Origin: Sulfopaludibacter sp035606355 | GTDB taxonomy: Bacteria > Acidobacteriota > Terriglobia > Bryobacterales > Bryobacteraceae | DNA length: 64,000 nucleotides | Direction: 5' to 3' | Assembly (NCBI GenBank): GCA_035606355.1 | Contig: DATNFO010000024.1 | Span: forward strand, 186,001 to 250,000 | Shown: positions 7,831 to 17,263 of the stretch, one piece after another | Position numbering within the stretch: the stretch's first letter is position 1 | Layout of the letters: the number at the start of each line of letters is the position of its first letter | Program-made: the position numbers and the translations under genes | The notes under the pieces: model-generated | What the model was told of the DNA's origin: nothing | Database searches by the model: none | The model's input: the letters and a program-made list of their open reading frames with translations, nothing else

Positions 7831-8543
7831 AACTGGACGAGCGCTTTCTGAAGCTCGATGAGCTGGCCGATGCCGCTGCGCGCCAGCGCGATCATGTTTC
7901 CCATTTCGGCATCGTCGAAGGGGTTGTGCTCGGCTGTGGCTTGCAGCTCGATGAACTTTCCGGCCCCGGTCATGACGACGTTCATATCGACATCCGCCTG
8001 CGAGTCTTCTTCGTAGCACAGGTCCAGCATGGGTGCGCCGCCGACAATTCCCACGCTTGTGGCGGCGAGGTAGTCGCGTACGGGCATGCGTTTCAGCGCG
8101 CCGAACTGCATCATTTGCTTGAGCGCCAGCGAGAGCGCCACGAACGCTCCGGTGACGGATGCCGTCCGCGTGCCGCCATCGGCCTGCAGAACGTCGCAGT
8201 CCACGATCACCGTGCGCTCGCCGAGCGCAGCCGTGTCCACAACACTGCGCAGTGCGCGTCCGATCAGCCGCTGAATTTCATGCGTGCGCCCGGACGGGCG
8301 GCCCTTGGTGACTTCGCGCGGCGTTCGCTTGGCGGTGGCGCGCGGCAGCATAGAATATTCCGCGGTCACCCAGCCCTTCCCGCCGCCGCGAAGAAACGGC
8401 GGGACCGTCTCCTCCACTGTCGCGGCGCAGAGCACGTGCGTGTTGCCGGCTTTGATGAGCGCGGAGCCTTCCGCGGTCAGGAGCGCGCCGGGGATGATTT
8501 CCACCGGCCGCATTTGATTGTTCTGTCGTCGATCAGTGCGCAC
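7827..8543 (-). CDS. rph: ribonuclease PH
   Basis: A 238-residue phosphorolytic 3'-5' exoribonuclease that trims tRNA 3' extensions and forms a hexameric ring. It starts VRTDRRQNNQMRPV (GTG 8543), the canonical RNase PH N-terminus. Other signatures are GNTHVLCAATVEE, the phosphate and RNA-binding region RTHEIQRLIGRALRS, the catalytic strand VIVDCDVLQADGGTRTASVTGA, and VDMNVVMTGAGKFIELQ. The gene is sandwiched in overlaps: 11 bp with the small membrane-protein gene upstream and a GTGA overlap with rdgB downstream, so all three are probably translationally linked. Confidence 0.95.
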   Translation of the reverse strand: MRTDRRQNNQMRPVEIIPGALLTAEGSALIKAGNTHVLCAATVEETVPPFLRGGGKGWVTAEYSMLPRATAKRTPREVTKGRPSGRTHEIQRLIGRALRSVVDTAALGERTVIVDCDVLQADGGTRTASVTGAFVALSLALKQMMQFGALKRMPVRDYLAATSVGIVGGAPMLDLCYEEDSQADVDMNVVMTGAGKFIELQATAEHNPFDDAEMGNMIALARSGIGQLIELQKALVQL

Positions 8544-8670
8544 TGAGCACCCAAAATAAGAAGGCAATTACGAAGAGCATTCCGAGAATGATGAGAACCA
8601 CGCAAGCCATGCCGCCTTGCGGCGCGGGCGTGCTTCTCTTTTTTGCCCGGACCGGCCGGAACTTCGCCAT
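8533..8670 (-). CDS. 45-residue single-span membrane protein upstream of rph
   Basis: The ATG at 8670 gives a 45-residue product: a basic N-terminal third (MAKFRPVRAKKRSTPAPQGG) then one strong hydrophobic helix (CVVLIILGMLFVIAFLFWVL) and a short polar end. The positive-inside rule predicts a cytoplasmic N-terminus. Its stop lies 11 bp inside rph. The frame is open further upstream to 8880, but that extension lies antisense to the lipoprotein gene and is not convincing. I believe similar short proteins occur in related acidobacteria, but I cannot verify this here. Confidence 0.6.
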   Translation of the reverse strand: MAKFRPVRAKKRSTPAPQGGMACVVLIILGMLFVIAFLFWVLSAH

Positions 8671-8710
8671 AAATAGCGATGGTAACATCCGGCATGTGAA
8701 AATCGAGAGT

Positions 8711-9124
8711 GTGAAACGCCGTGCGCTGATGGGAACGATGATAAGCCTGACCGCTTGCAGCAAAGAGGAGCCGATGCCCACTGACCTGTTTCCGGAGAAT
8801 GCGGCCGGCGGCTGGCGGCGCATTTCCGTTGGCGATGTCAATGCATCGGAGGCTCCCGACCCGGTGCCGCGCAACTCCATCGCGCAGTTGCGCGTGGCGC
8901 GATATCAAGGCCCGGGAAAGCTGGAGGCCCGCGTGTACCGCCTGACGTCGACGGAAGTGGGCGCGGCGCTGGCCGGCCGTTGGCGGCCGTCCGCGGATAC
9001 GGTATTCTTCAATCGCCGGAGCTTCTTCTGCGTGGTGAAGTGGGAGCAGGCGGATCGTGCCGCGCTGCAGGCGTTTCTCGCGCAGCTTCAGAAGACGCTG
9101 GGCCCCGCGGCTCCCGTAAAATAA
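8711..9124 (+). CDS. putative lipoprotein, unknown function
   Basis: A 137-residue protein if started at GTG 8711, which gives a short lipoprotein signal (VKRRALMGTMISLTAC with lipobox LTAC). The mature part has a conserved-looking opening (DLFPENAAGGWRRI), an alpha/beta composition and a C-terminal amphipathic helix (QADRAALQAFLAQLQKTL). I do not recognise the domain with certainty; acidobacterial genomes encode several short exported proteins with a comparable 'LFP...GW.R' opening. It is probably anchored at the inner or outer membrane. It lies 12 bp before gatB on the same strand. ATG 8732 is another possible start. Confidence 0.6.
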   Translation: MKRRALMGTMISLTACSKEEPMPTDLFPENAAGGWRRISVGDVNASEAPDPVPRNSIAQLRVARYQGPGKLEARVYRLTSTEVGAALAGRWRPSADTVFFNRRSFFCVVKWEQADRAALQAFLAQLQKTLGPAAPVK

Positions 9125-9136
9125 AAGAGAAGACCA

Positions 9137-10581
<1,445 letters not shown>

Positions 10582-10585
<4 letters not shown>

Positions 10586-11043
10586 AGACGATGTTGAACG
10601 AAGGTGATCAGGCTCCTGACATTCAGGCAAAGACGGATACGGGCGCGGACTTCCGCCTCTCGGATCTCAAAGGCAAGCGCGTCGTACTGTACTTCTATCC
10701 GAAGGCCGACACGCCGGGCTGCACCAAAGAGGCGTGCGAGTTTCGCGACGATGCGCGCGCGTTCGCCGGAAAGAACGCCGTGATCGTCGGCGTCTCGCCC
10801 GACACGACGGACGCACAGGCGAAGTTTAAACAAAAATACGATCTGCCGTTCACGCTGCTCGCCGACGACGATAAGCGAATCGCGCAGGCGTACGGTGTTT
10901 GGAAAGAGAAGAACATGTACGGCAAGAAAAGCATGGGCGTGGAACGAACCACGTTCGTGATCGGGCCCGACGGGAAGATCGAGAAGATCTATGGGAAAGT
11001 GAAGGTGGAGGGTCACGCCGGAGCGGTGCTGGCGGCGCTATAA
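10582..11043 (+). CDS. bcp: thioredoxin-dependent thiol peroxidase (BCP/PrxQ)
   Basis: A 153-residue peroxiredoxin of the BCP/PrxQ type. The motif KADTPGCTKEACEFRD supplies the peroxidatic Cys (C47, counted from GTG 10582) and a resolving Cys five residues later (C52), the atypical 2-Cys arrangement on one helix. VVLYFYPK and the C-terminal RTTFVIGPDGKI complete the thioredoxin fold. It reduces H2O2 and alkyl hydroperoxides in the cytoplasm using thioredoxin. The GTG start forms a GTGA overlap with gatB; ATG 10591 is an alternative that removes three residues. Repeat copy A begins almost immediately after its stop. Confidence 0.94.
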
Positions 11044-11046
11044 AAC

Positions 11047-11294
11047 GCGGTGTTTTTGCCGCATTCAAACACACTCCGATCGCCGGCACCTTTTACCGCT
11101 CCCTAACGCGCGTGAAAAAATATCGAATTGCTTTCTTGACGCCCTCAAACACACTCCGATCGCCGGCACCTTTTACCGCTCCCTCACGGTCACGGCTCCG
11201 TATGTAGTTGATTCCGATAACGGAGCCGTGACCGTGAGGGAGCGGTAAAAGGTGCATCGAAAGGCGAATGAATCGCGACGAGAACAGCAGCCGG
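11047..11294. repeat. composite hairpin-plus-tail repeat, copy A
   Basis: From left to right: two tail units with an 80-bp period (the shared caaacacactccgatcgcc begins at 11066 and 11146), then a perfect 36-bp inverted repeat (arms 11166-11201 and 11220-11255, loop 18 nt), then the head segment atcgaaaggcgaatgaatcg...agccgg ending near 11294. It fills the space between the convergent 3' ends of bcp and the carbonic anhydrase gene and could act as a bidirectional terminator. Three more copies occur at 21241, 36201 and 48866. Small frames inside it look spurious. Confidence 0.9.
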
Positions 11295-11306
11295 ATTTTT
11301 TCGCAT

Positions 11307-11927
11307 CTAAGCAAACATCGCGACAGCTTCCGCCGCGTTCGCGACCGTCACATTGAGGTCGCGCAACAGTCCGTCCTGCACGCCGTAAATCCAGCCGTGG
11401 ACCGCCAGTTCCTGCCCCCGCGACCACGCCTGGCGAACCTCAAGCGATTCGCACACTGCGCACGCCTGAGAGATCACATTGAGCTCGCTCAGGCGGTCCC
11501 AGCGCTGCTCCGGCCCGAGCGCTTCGAGTTCCGCCCGGTTGCGCACGTATACTTCCCGCAGTGGCGCCAGCCATTCGCCGACAAGACCGCCGGTTTGTGG
11601 CTCCATGGCCGCGGCGACGCCTCCGCAGCGGTAATGTCCCACCACAAGGACATGCTTCACATGGAGCACCTCAATGGCGTATTGCATCACTGTGTGACAG
11701 TTCGGGTCATCGCGCTTCACCATGTTCGCAATGTTGCGATGCACGAAAACTTCCCCCGGCATCAATCCCGTGATCTGGTTTGCGGGCACGCGCGAATCCG
11801 AGCAGCCGATCCAGAGGAATTCCGGAGCCTGCTGCGCCACCAGCCGCGCGAAGAACTGCGGGTCGGCATCTACTTCGCGCTTCGCCCATGAGCGGTTGTT
11901 CTCGAACAGATCTTTCAGGAGGCGCAT
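11307..11927 (-). CDS. beta-class carbonic anhydrase
   Basis: A 206-residue beta-carbonic anhydrase catalysing CO2/bicarbonate interconversion. The zinc ligands and dyad are intact: C42-S-D44-S-R46 (GCSDSRVPAN) and H98-x2-C101 (GHYRCGG). RNIANMV and the ending DLNVTVANAAEAVAMF are typical. The length and helix order match the CynT/Can type, which supplies bicarbonate to biotin carboxylases and other carboxylases. No cyanase or transporter is adjacent. It is divergent from the amidohydrolase gene, with 35 bp between starts, so the promoters must overlap. Confidence 0.95.
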   Translation of the reverse strand: MRLLKDLFENNRSWAKREVDADPQFFARLVAQQAPEFLWIGCSDSRVPANQITGLMPGEVFVHRNIANMVKRDDPNCHTVMQYAIEVLHVKHVLVVGHYRCGGVAAAMEPQTGGLVGEWLAPLREVYVRNRAELEALGPEQRWDRLSELNVISQACAVCESLEVRQAWSRGQELAVHGWIYGVQDGLLRDLNVTVANAAEAVAMFA

Positions 11928-11962
11928 CTCTGCCTAGTGTACTAACGCGCGAGCATGGAAGT

Positions 11963-13165
11963 ATGCCGTTGCTTGTGTCCCTCTTTTGCGCGGTAACAGC
12001 GCTCGCCGCTCAATCCGAATTTGCCATTCGAAACGTCGATGTCTTCGATGGCTATCGGATGTTGCGCGCGCAAACCGTGACGGTTCGCGACGGCATGATT
12101 GTCGCGATCGAGCCCGCGCAGGGCCCCGCCAGCGGCAAAACCCTGCTGCCCGGATTGATCGATGCGCACGTCCATATCGGAGATGCCGATTCCCTGCGGC
12201 AGGCCGCGGCCTTGGGCGTCACAACGGAGCTCGACATGTACGCGAGCGACATGAAGCTGCTGATGAAACTCCGCGCGGCAAACGATCCGAACGCCGCCGA
12301 TTTTCGCACGGCCGGATATGGCGTCACAGTTCCGAAAGGCCACCCGACCGAGATGCTGCCGCCCGGCATGACCCTGCCGACTCTCGGCCCGCACGACGAT
12401 GCGCAGGCATTCGTGGATGCGCGCATCGCCGAGGGCTCCGACTACATCAAGATCATGTACGAGCACAAGTTCCCGACGCTCACGAAGGAGCAACTCGCCG
12501 CCGTCGTGCGAGCGGCGCACCGGCGGGGCAAACTGGCGATCTCGCACATCGGCACGCAGGCGGAGGCTTACGATGCGATCGAGGCGGGCGTCGATGGGCT
12601 CGCACACATCTTCATGGATTCAGCTCCGCGCGCCGATTTCGCAGCAGTTGCGGCGTCGCACCACATTTTTCAAATCGGCACGCTCTCCGTGCTCGAGGCG
12701 TTTTCCGGGAATCCGCAGGGCGAACGCTTCGCCGTTGATCCGCACTTCGCTCCTTACCTTACACCTGCCGCGCTGGACATCCTGCGCATCAAGCTGCCGC
12801 CTCGCGTCTCGCTGGGCGTCAAGTTCGCATACGCGCTGGCGGCAATGCGCGCCGAGCATGAGGCCGGCGTCACGATTCTGGCGGGCACCGACGCTCCCAA
12901 TCCCGATACGGCGTGGGGCGTGAGTTTACATCGCGAGATGGAACTACTGACGCAATGCGGGTTGACTCCGCTGCAAGCGCTTCAGGCTGCAACATCGGCT
13001 CCCGCGCAAGCGTTCTTTCTGGTGGATCGCGGAAGGATTGAGGTGGGGAGGCGCGCCGATCTCGTTCTTGTGAATGGCGACCCGTCAAAAGACATTCGAG
13101 CTACGCGGGACATCGTGTCGGTATGGAAAGCCGGGCGGCAGGTCGATCGCACGAAGAAGAAATAG
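11963..13165 (+). CDS. exported metal-dependent amidohydrolase
   Basis: A 400-residue amidohydrolase-superfamily protein. ATG 11963 follows a GGAAG Shine-Dalgarno and gives a signal peptide (MPLLVSLFCAVTALAAQ), so it should act in the periplasm. A beta-sandwich strand (FAIRNVDVFDGYRM) precedes the TIM barrel. Metal ligands appear as GLIDAHVHIG, a central Lys in GSDYIKIMYEHKF (candidate carboxylated lysine), SHIGTQAEA and the later ILAGTDAPNP. Relatives are annotated as imidazolonepropionase- or prolidase-like; the substrate is unknown. The frame is open further upstream, but that part overlaps the carbonic anhydrase gene. Confidence 0.87.
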   Translation: MPLLVSLFCAVTALAAQSEFAIRNVDVFDGYRMLRAQTVTVRDGMIVAIEPAQGPASGKTLLPGLIDAHVHIGDADSLRQAAALGVTTELDMYASDMKLLMKLRAANDPNAADFRTAGYGVTVPKGHPTEMLPPGMTLPTLGPHDDAQAFVDARIAEGSDYIKIMYEHKFPTLTKEQLAAVVRAAHRRGKLAISHIGTQAEAYDAIEAGVDGLAHIFMDSAPRADFAAVAASHHIFQIGTLSVLEAFSGNPQGERFAVDPHFAPYLTPAALDILRIKLPPRVSLGVKFAYALAAMRAEHEAGVTILAGTDAPNPDTAWGVSLHREMELLTQCGLTPLQALQAATSAPAQAFFLVDRGRIEVGRRADLVLVNGDPSKDIRATRDIVSVWKAGRQVDRTKKK

Positions 13166-13172
13166 CGCCTTG

Positions 13173-15578
13173 CTATTCTCTGATCTCGACGATGGTTGCG
13201 CCGCCTCCGCCTTCCTGCTGCGGGGCCGCATAAAAGCGGGCGACGTGCGGATGACGTGCGAGCAGTTCGTTGATCGTCTTGCGCAGCACTCCCATTCCAA
13301 AGCCGTGGACGATGCGGACGCGGCTGGCTGTGGCCATCACAGCCCTGTCCAGGAACGCGTCTACAGCATCCCGCGCTTCTTCGGCGCGCTGCCCGATCAC
13401 ATTGATTTCCTGGTGCACCGGGGCGAGTTCCGGCGCGGGCTTATAGGTGACGTTTTTCGGCAAGCGGCCGGGCGGTGCTCCGGTCTCGGGAAGCACCTCG
13501 ATCACGTCGTCCGTCGAGACCTGCATCTTCATGAAGCCGGCTTCCACCTCGATTTTTCCATCGCCCAGCTTGCGGCGAACGCGCGCCGGCTCGCGCACAT
13601 CGCGCAGACGGACGCGCGCGCCTTCTTCGATTTTGAGCGGCTGAATGCGGTCCTGTCGCGAATCGTCCTGCGTCGCCAGCACCGTGGTGTGGAAGTCCTC
13701 TTTCAGCTCGCGTTTCGCTTTGGCGACGCGGCGCTGCGCGTCCTGCTGCGCTTTGCGGCCGGCATCGGTCGAAATCCGGCCGAGCGTTTCCTGCGCCTGC
13801 TCTTCGAATTTGGCGAGCGCCTGATCCGTGCGCCTTTCCAGTTCCTTCAGCTTCGCGCCCTCACGCTTTTCCCATTCGTGCGCGAGCTCTTTTTGCCGCT
13901 GTTCGTAATGCGCGATTTTCGTGCGCAGCTCGTTTTCGAGCGACTGCGTCTCTTCCAGGCGGCGATGGAGTTCGCTGAGAAACCGCGTAACGTCGCGCTC
14001 GCGATCGCTCATGTTGCGGCGCGCGCGAATCATGATGTCCTCCGGGATGCCCAGTCGCGTGGCGATCTCCAGGCCCGCGGACTTGCCCGGCAGTCCGAGG
14101 CGGAGCTGATAGGTGGGCTCAAATGTGTTCTCGTCGAAGCCCATCGAGCCGTTCACCACGCCGGGCGTGGAAGCTCCGTAAATCTTCATCGCCATCAGGT
14201 GTGTGGAGACGAGCGTGTAGGCTCCGGCCGCGCGGAAATGCTCGACGATCGCGACACCGAGAGCGCCGCCTTCTTCCGGGTCTGTCGCCGCGCCGAGTTC
14301 GTCCAGCAGCACGAGCGAATCCGGCGTTACGTCCAGCGCCATCTCGCGAATGTTGGAGACGTGCGCCGAGAAAGTGCTGAGGTTCTCCTGAATCGACTGC
14401 TGGTCTCCGATGTCGGCGAGCACCTGCTCAAAGACGGGGAATTCGGCTTCGGCCGCGGGTACCGGCAATCCGCATTGCGCCATCACGCCGAGCAGTCCAA
14501 CGGTTTTGAGGGTAACTGTTTTGCCGCCGGTGTTCGGGCCGCTGATGAGCAGCGTGCGGTTCTCCGGCGTAAGCTCCAGGCTGATGGGCACGGGCTTCTT
14601 GTGACGCCGCCGCAGCACGTCGTCCAGCAGTGGATGACGCGCGTCCTTGAGCAAAACACGCGAGCCGAAGCGCGGCACCGCGCAGTCGAATTCAATGGCG
14701 AAGCGGCCTTTGGCGAAGACCAGCTCCAACTCCGCCATCGTCGCGAGGGTCTGGCGAATGGAATCGGCGTACCCGCGCAGCCGCGCCGTCATTTCCACCA
14801 GGATGCGATGGACTTCCCGCGCCTCTTCTTCCGAGAGGCGAACCAGCTCGTTATTCAGGTCAATGGTTTCGAGCGGCTCGACGAACAGCGTGTGGCCGCT
14901 GGAGCTGGCGCCGTGAATCACTCCGTCCATGCGCCGCCGCTGTCCGGCGATCACCGGCACCACGAAGCGCTCATTGCGAATCGTGACGAATTCCTCCTGC
15001 AGGAGCCCTTCTTCGCGATGCGCCTTGAGAAAGCGCTCGAGCGATTCCTGAATGGATCGCTTCTGCCTTTCGATGTCGCGGCGGAGGCGGTTCAGGGCGA
15101 CGCTGGCGTTATCGGCGATGCTACCGTCGGGAAGAATCTTGCCATCCAGATCTTGCAAAAGCGCGCGGAAGTCGCCGATGGTCTGCGCGCGGCGGCCGAG
15201 TCTCGGGAACCGTTCGGCGGCGGCGCTGAGGACGCTCTTGGCATCGGCAGCGCGATCCAGGAGCGCGAACACATCGAAGATCTCCCGCGGTTCCAGGCTT
15301 GCGCCTTCGATCCGCAGTTTGTGGACGGCGGGTTCGACGTCGGCAAGGCCGGAGAAGTCGACGCGGATCGCTGCTCCGCGGGCGGCCGCCTGCGGACGAG
15401 CGGCAGTGCGGAGATACTCGATAGCTTCTCCGGCTTCGGCCAGAGCATCCGTGAGAAGAGCAGCATCGTGCGAAGGCTGGAGCTTCGTAAGTTCACGACG
15501 CCCCTGGTCTGTATAAACGTAGCGGCCGAGCAATTCTCTCAGCGATTCGAACTCGAGTGCCTGTTGGTTAAATTTCAC
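13173..15578 (-). CDS. mutS2: MutS2 family ATPase with C-terminal Smr domain
   Basis: An 801-residue MutS2. Domain order: N-terminal lever helices (1-300), MutS ATPase with Walker A SGPNTGGKTVTLK, the QSIQENLSTFSAHV signature, Walker B LVLLDELGAATDPEEGG and STHLMAMK; a long coiled coil (~510-640); a KOW-like beta region; and an Smr domain (~715-801) with RIVHGFGMGVLRK. MutS2 proteins suppress recombination and/or act on collided ribosomes. The Smr motifs depart from the textbook forms: the LDLR-like segment reads INVIGQR and HGKGTG reads HGFGMG. The start is a GTG just 14 bp downstream of a dispersed hairpin. The gene is convergent with the amidohydrolase. Confidence 0.95.
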   Translation of the reverse strand: MKFNQQALEFESLRELLGRYVYTDQGRRELTKLQPSHDAALLTDALAEAGEAIEYLRTAARPQAAARGAAIRVDFSGLADVEPAVHKLRIEGASLEPREIFDVFALLDRAADAKSVLSAAAERFPRLGRRAQTIGDFRALLQDLDGKILPDGSIADNASVALNRLRRDIERQKRSIQESLERFLKAHREEGLLQEEFVTIRNERFVVPVIAGQRRRMDGVIHGASSSGHTLFVEPLETIDLNNELVRLSEEEAREVHRILVEMTARLRGYADSIRQTLATMAELELVFAKGRFAIEFDCAVPRFGSRVLLKDARHPLLDDVLRRRHKKPVPISLELTPENRTLLISGPNTGGKTVTLKTVGLLGVMAQCGLPVPAAEAEFPVFEQVLADIGDQQSIQENLSTFSAHVSNIREMALDVTPDSLVLLDELGAATDPEEGGALGVAIVEHFRAAGAYTLVSTHLMAMKIYGASTPGVVNGSMGFDENTFEPTYQLRLGLPGKSAGLEIATRLGIPEDIMIRARRNMSDRERDVTRFLSELHRRLEETQSLENELRTKIAHYEQRQKELAHEWEKREGAKLKELERRTDQALAKFEEQAQETLGRISTDAGRKAQQDAQRRVAKAKRELKEDFHTTVLATQDDSRQDRIQPLKIEEGARVRLRDVREPARVRRKLGDGKIEVEAGFMKMQVSTDDVIEVLPETGAPPGRLPKNVTYKPAPELAPVHQEINVIGQRAEEARDAVDAFLDRAVMATASRVRIVHGFGMGVLRKTINELLARHPHVARFYAAPQQEGGGGATIVEIRE

Positions 15579-15591
15579 AAGAAGAATTAAG

Positions 15592-15665
15592 GGACGCAGA
15601 TGAACGCAGATAAACGCCGATAAGAACCTAAGATTATCCGCGTTTATCTGCGTTCATCTGCGTCC
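15592..15665. repeat. 32-bp inverted repeat overlapping the Nudix 3' end
   Basis: The arms 15592-15623 and 15634-15665 are complementary except for one position and are separated by a 10-nt loop. The core ggacgcagatgaacgcagat is a type of dispersed sequence found in unrelated bacterial genomes. Here it sits between the Nudix gene and mutS2. The right arm contains the Nudix stop codon and its last codons. It may act as a transcription attenuator between the two genes. Confidence 0.85.
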
Positions 15666-16107
15666 TATTCCATTGTCCTCTCTGAACGAACGCTTTTTCA
15701 ATCACGCCCAGAGTTCCTTCAGTGATTTGCAGGGCTGGCAGATCTCTTCGGCGGACCCATTCGACTGCGCAGACATCGTCTCCCGGAAAGAGTTTTCCTC
15801 CGGTGACTTTGCATACGTAGTCGATCAGGACGTAGTGGTATTCGGGGGCTCCGGCGGCATCCCGGATGATCCGCTCGAAGATTTCGAACATGCGGACTGG
15901 TTCGACGATCAGTCCGGTTTCTTCGCGCACTTCACGGCAGACGGCGCCGGCGAGGCTTTCTCCGATTTCCAGCGCGCCTCCCGGCAGCGACCACCAGCCC
16001 TTCAGCGGCTCTTTGCCGCGCTGCGCCATCAGAATCCGATCGCGGCGAAAGATCAGGGCGCCCACCCCCACCATTGGCCGCTTGGGGTAGCGGCGATCGT
16101 CTTCCAT
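15634..16107 (-). CDS. Nudix hydrolase (MutT-like)
   Basis: A 157-residue Nudix protein with a complete Nudix box, GALEIGESLAGAVCREVREE followed by TGL, holding the catalytic RE-x2-EE. VGVGALIFRRDRILMAQRG before it and an ITEGTLGVIEKAF helix after it match the small ADP-ribose/8-oxo-dGTP-type hydrolases; the substrate is not predictable. ATG 16107 overlaps the SMP-30 stop as ATGA. The last ten or so residues (NRTQMNADKRG) are encoded by the right arm of the inverted repeat, so the native C-terminus has been replaced or extended by repeat DNA. The catalytic core is unaffected. Confidence 0.9.
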   Translation of the reverse strand: MEDDRRYPKRPMVGVGALIFRRDRILMAQRGKEPLKGWWSLPGGALEIGESLAGAVCREVREETGLIVEPVRMFEIFERIIRDAAGAPEYHYVLIDYVCKVTGGKLFPGDDVCAVEWVRRRDLPALQITEGTLGVIEKAFVQRGQWNRTQMNADKRG

Positions 16108-16961
16108 CACTTTTCTTCCCGCGCGCGGAAGACTTCTCCCCGGCTGGTGACCACGAGCGTCTTCTGGTCGGCCTCGGCGAACGCGCAGTCCGCCGGCGCT
16201 CCGTGGATGTTCAGCACGTACCGCTCCTTGCCTTCGGGAGTGTAGGAGATGACCGCCTTGCCAGCGGTCACGTACAGGTTTCCCTTGTCGTCCGCGGCAA
16301 GGCCGCCCGGAATTCCCGGAGTCGCCGCAATCAGCACGCGATTCGCGGTGGCATCGCCGTTCTTATCCAGCTCATAAGCGCGAATCGTACGCGCATCGGC
16401 ATCCCCGACGTACAGCGTCCTGCCGTTGGGCGCGAGGGCGATTCCGTTTACGCGGGTGGCAGACTTCGCAAGCAGCTTCAACGGTCCTCGCGGCGGCAGA
16501 TGGTAAATGCCGTAGAAATCGAGCTCGCGCTTGTCCTGCTCGCTGCCGAACGCGGGATCGGTGAAGTAGACGTGGTCCGTTTTCGAAATTGCGATGTGGC
16601 TCGGCGCGTTGAAGCGCTTGCCCTCCCAATCTGCGGCCACCACGTCCGTTTTTCCGGCGCGATCGGTGCGAGTGACGCGGCGCGTTCGTGTTTCGCAGGT
16701 GTACAGGCGGCCCTGCGAATCGAAGGCGTTGCCGCGCGGACCGCCCGCGTGTTCCCGCATCACTTCGACTTCGCGGCCGGGATACCAGCGGATGATCCGG
16801 TCGCTGGGCGTATCGCTGAACACGAGAAAGCCGTCTTTGCTCCAGGCCGGTCCTTCGGTGAAGGTGAAGTCCTTCGCCAAAAGCTGTATGTGGAATGGCT
16901 GCTCCTGCTGCGCCAGCGCCGCAATTGCGGCAGCGAATGCCAGGAGCGCCGGCCGCTTCAT
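16107..16961 (-). CDS. exported SMP-30/gluconolactonase-like beta-propeller
   Basis: A 284-residue protein with a clear signal peptide (MKRPALLAFAAAIAALAQ) and a six-bladed SMP-30/gluconolactonase/LRE propeller: FTEGPAWSKDGFLVFSD (metal-binding Glu), GGPRGNAFDSQGRLY, FNAPSHIAISKTDHVYFTDP, TRVNGIALAPNGRTLYV (Asn and Asp ligands) and GIPGGLAADDKGNLY. Family members hydrolyse sugar lactones or related esters in a calcium-dependent way. It lies in a run BON - SMP-30 - Nudix with 4-bp overlaps, so it is likely co-transcribed with era downstream of phoH. Confidence 0.9.
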   Translation of the reverse strand: MKRPALLAFAAAIAALAQQEQPFHIQLLAKDFTFTEGPAWSKDGFLVFSDTPSDRIIRWYPGREVEVMREHAGGPRGNAFDSQGRLYTCETRTRRVTRTDRAGKTDVVAADWEGKRFNAPSHIAISKTDHVYFTDPAFGSEQDKRELDFYGIYHLPPRGPLKLLAKSATRVNGIALAPNGRTLYVGDADARTIRAYELDKNGDATANRVLIAATPGIPGGLAADDKGNLYVTAGKAVISYTPEGKERYVLNIHGAPADCAFAEADQKTLVVTSRGEVFRAREEK

Positions 16962-17263
16962 TTGCCGGCTGGCCTGTCCTGAATGGTCAAATTGTTGACC
17001 ACGTCCTTGACGCCCTTCACCTTCTTGACCACCTTGGTGGCCTTGTCCTTCTGACGTTCGTTGGCCACTGGACCGCTCAGCGTGACCACGCCGCCTTTGA
17101 CCTCTACGTTCAGGGCGCCGCCTTTCACTACCGGGTCGCTGGCCAGCTTATTCATCACGGTGTCGTGAATGGCATCGTCGGTCACGGGCTTCTTGTCGGC
17201 GGCCGTCAGAGTGGGCCCGGCGAGCAGGAAAATGGCGAGTAGTGAAGCGAAAAACTTAGACAT
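16958..17263 (-). CDS. exported BON-domain protein
   Basis: A 101-residue protein with a signal peptide (MSKFFASLLAIFLLAGPTLTAA) and a single BON domain: DDAIHDTVMNKLASDP, LNVEVKGGVVTLSGPV and a final VKGVKDVVNNLTI. BON domains are associated with outer-membrane or phospholipid interaction (OsmY, secretins), so a periplasmic envelope-stress role is plausible but inferred. Its start overlaps the era stop by 8 bp and its stop overlaps the SMP-30 start by 4 bp. That places it in the long minus-strand operon. Confidence 0.85.
   Translation of the reverse strand: MSKFFASLLAIFLLAGPTLTAADKKPVTDDAIHDTVMNKLASDPVVKGGALNVEVKGGVVTLSGPVANERQKDKATKVVKKVKGVKDVVNNLTIQDRPAGK

Noticed and set aside
7831..8019. 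N-terminal extension of RdgB to 257 residues
   Set aside because: The extra 63 residues are an out-of-frame reading of rph and are Arg-rich; GTG 7830 gives the canonical start and a GTGA overlap.
13074..15590. An 838-codon open frame on the plus strand
   Set aside because: It is fully antisense to mutS2, whose motifs are unambiguous. High GC with biased third positions keeps the opposite frame open; its translation is Arg/Ala/Leu-rich and matches no family.
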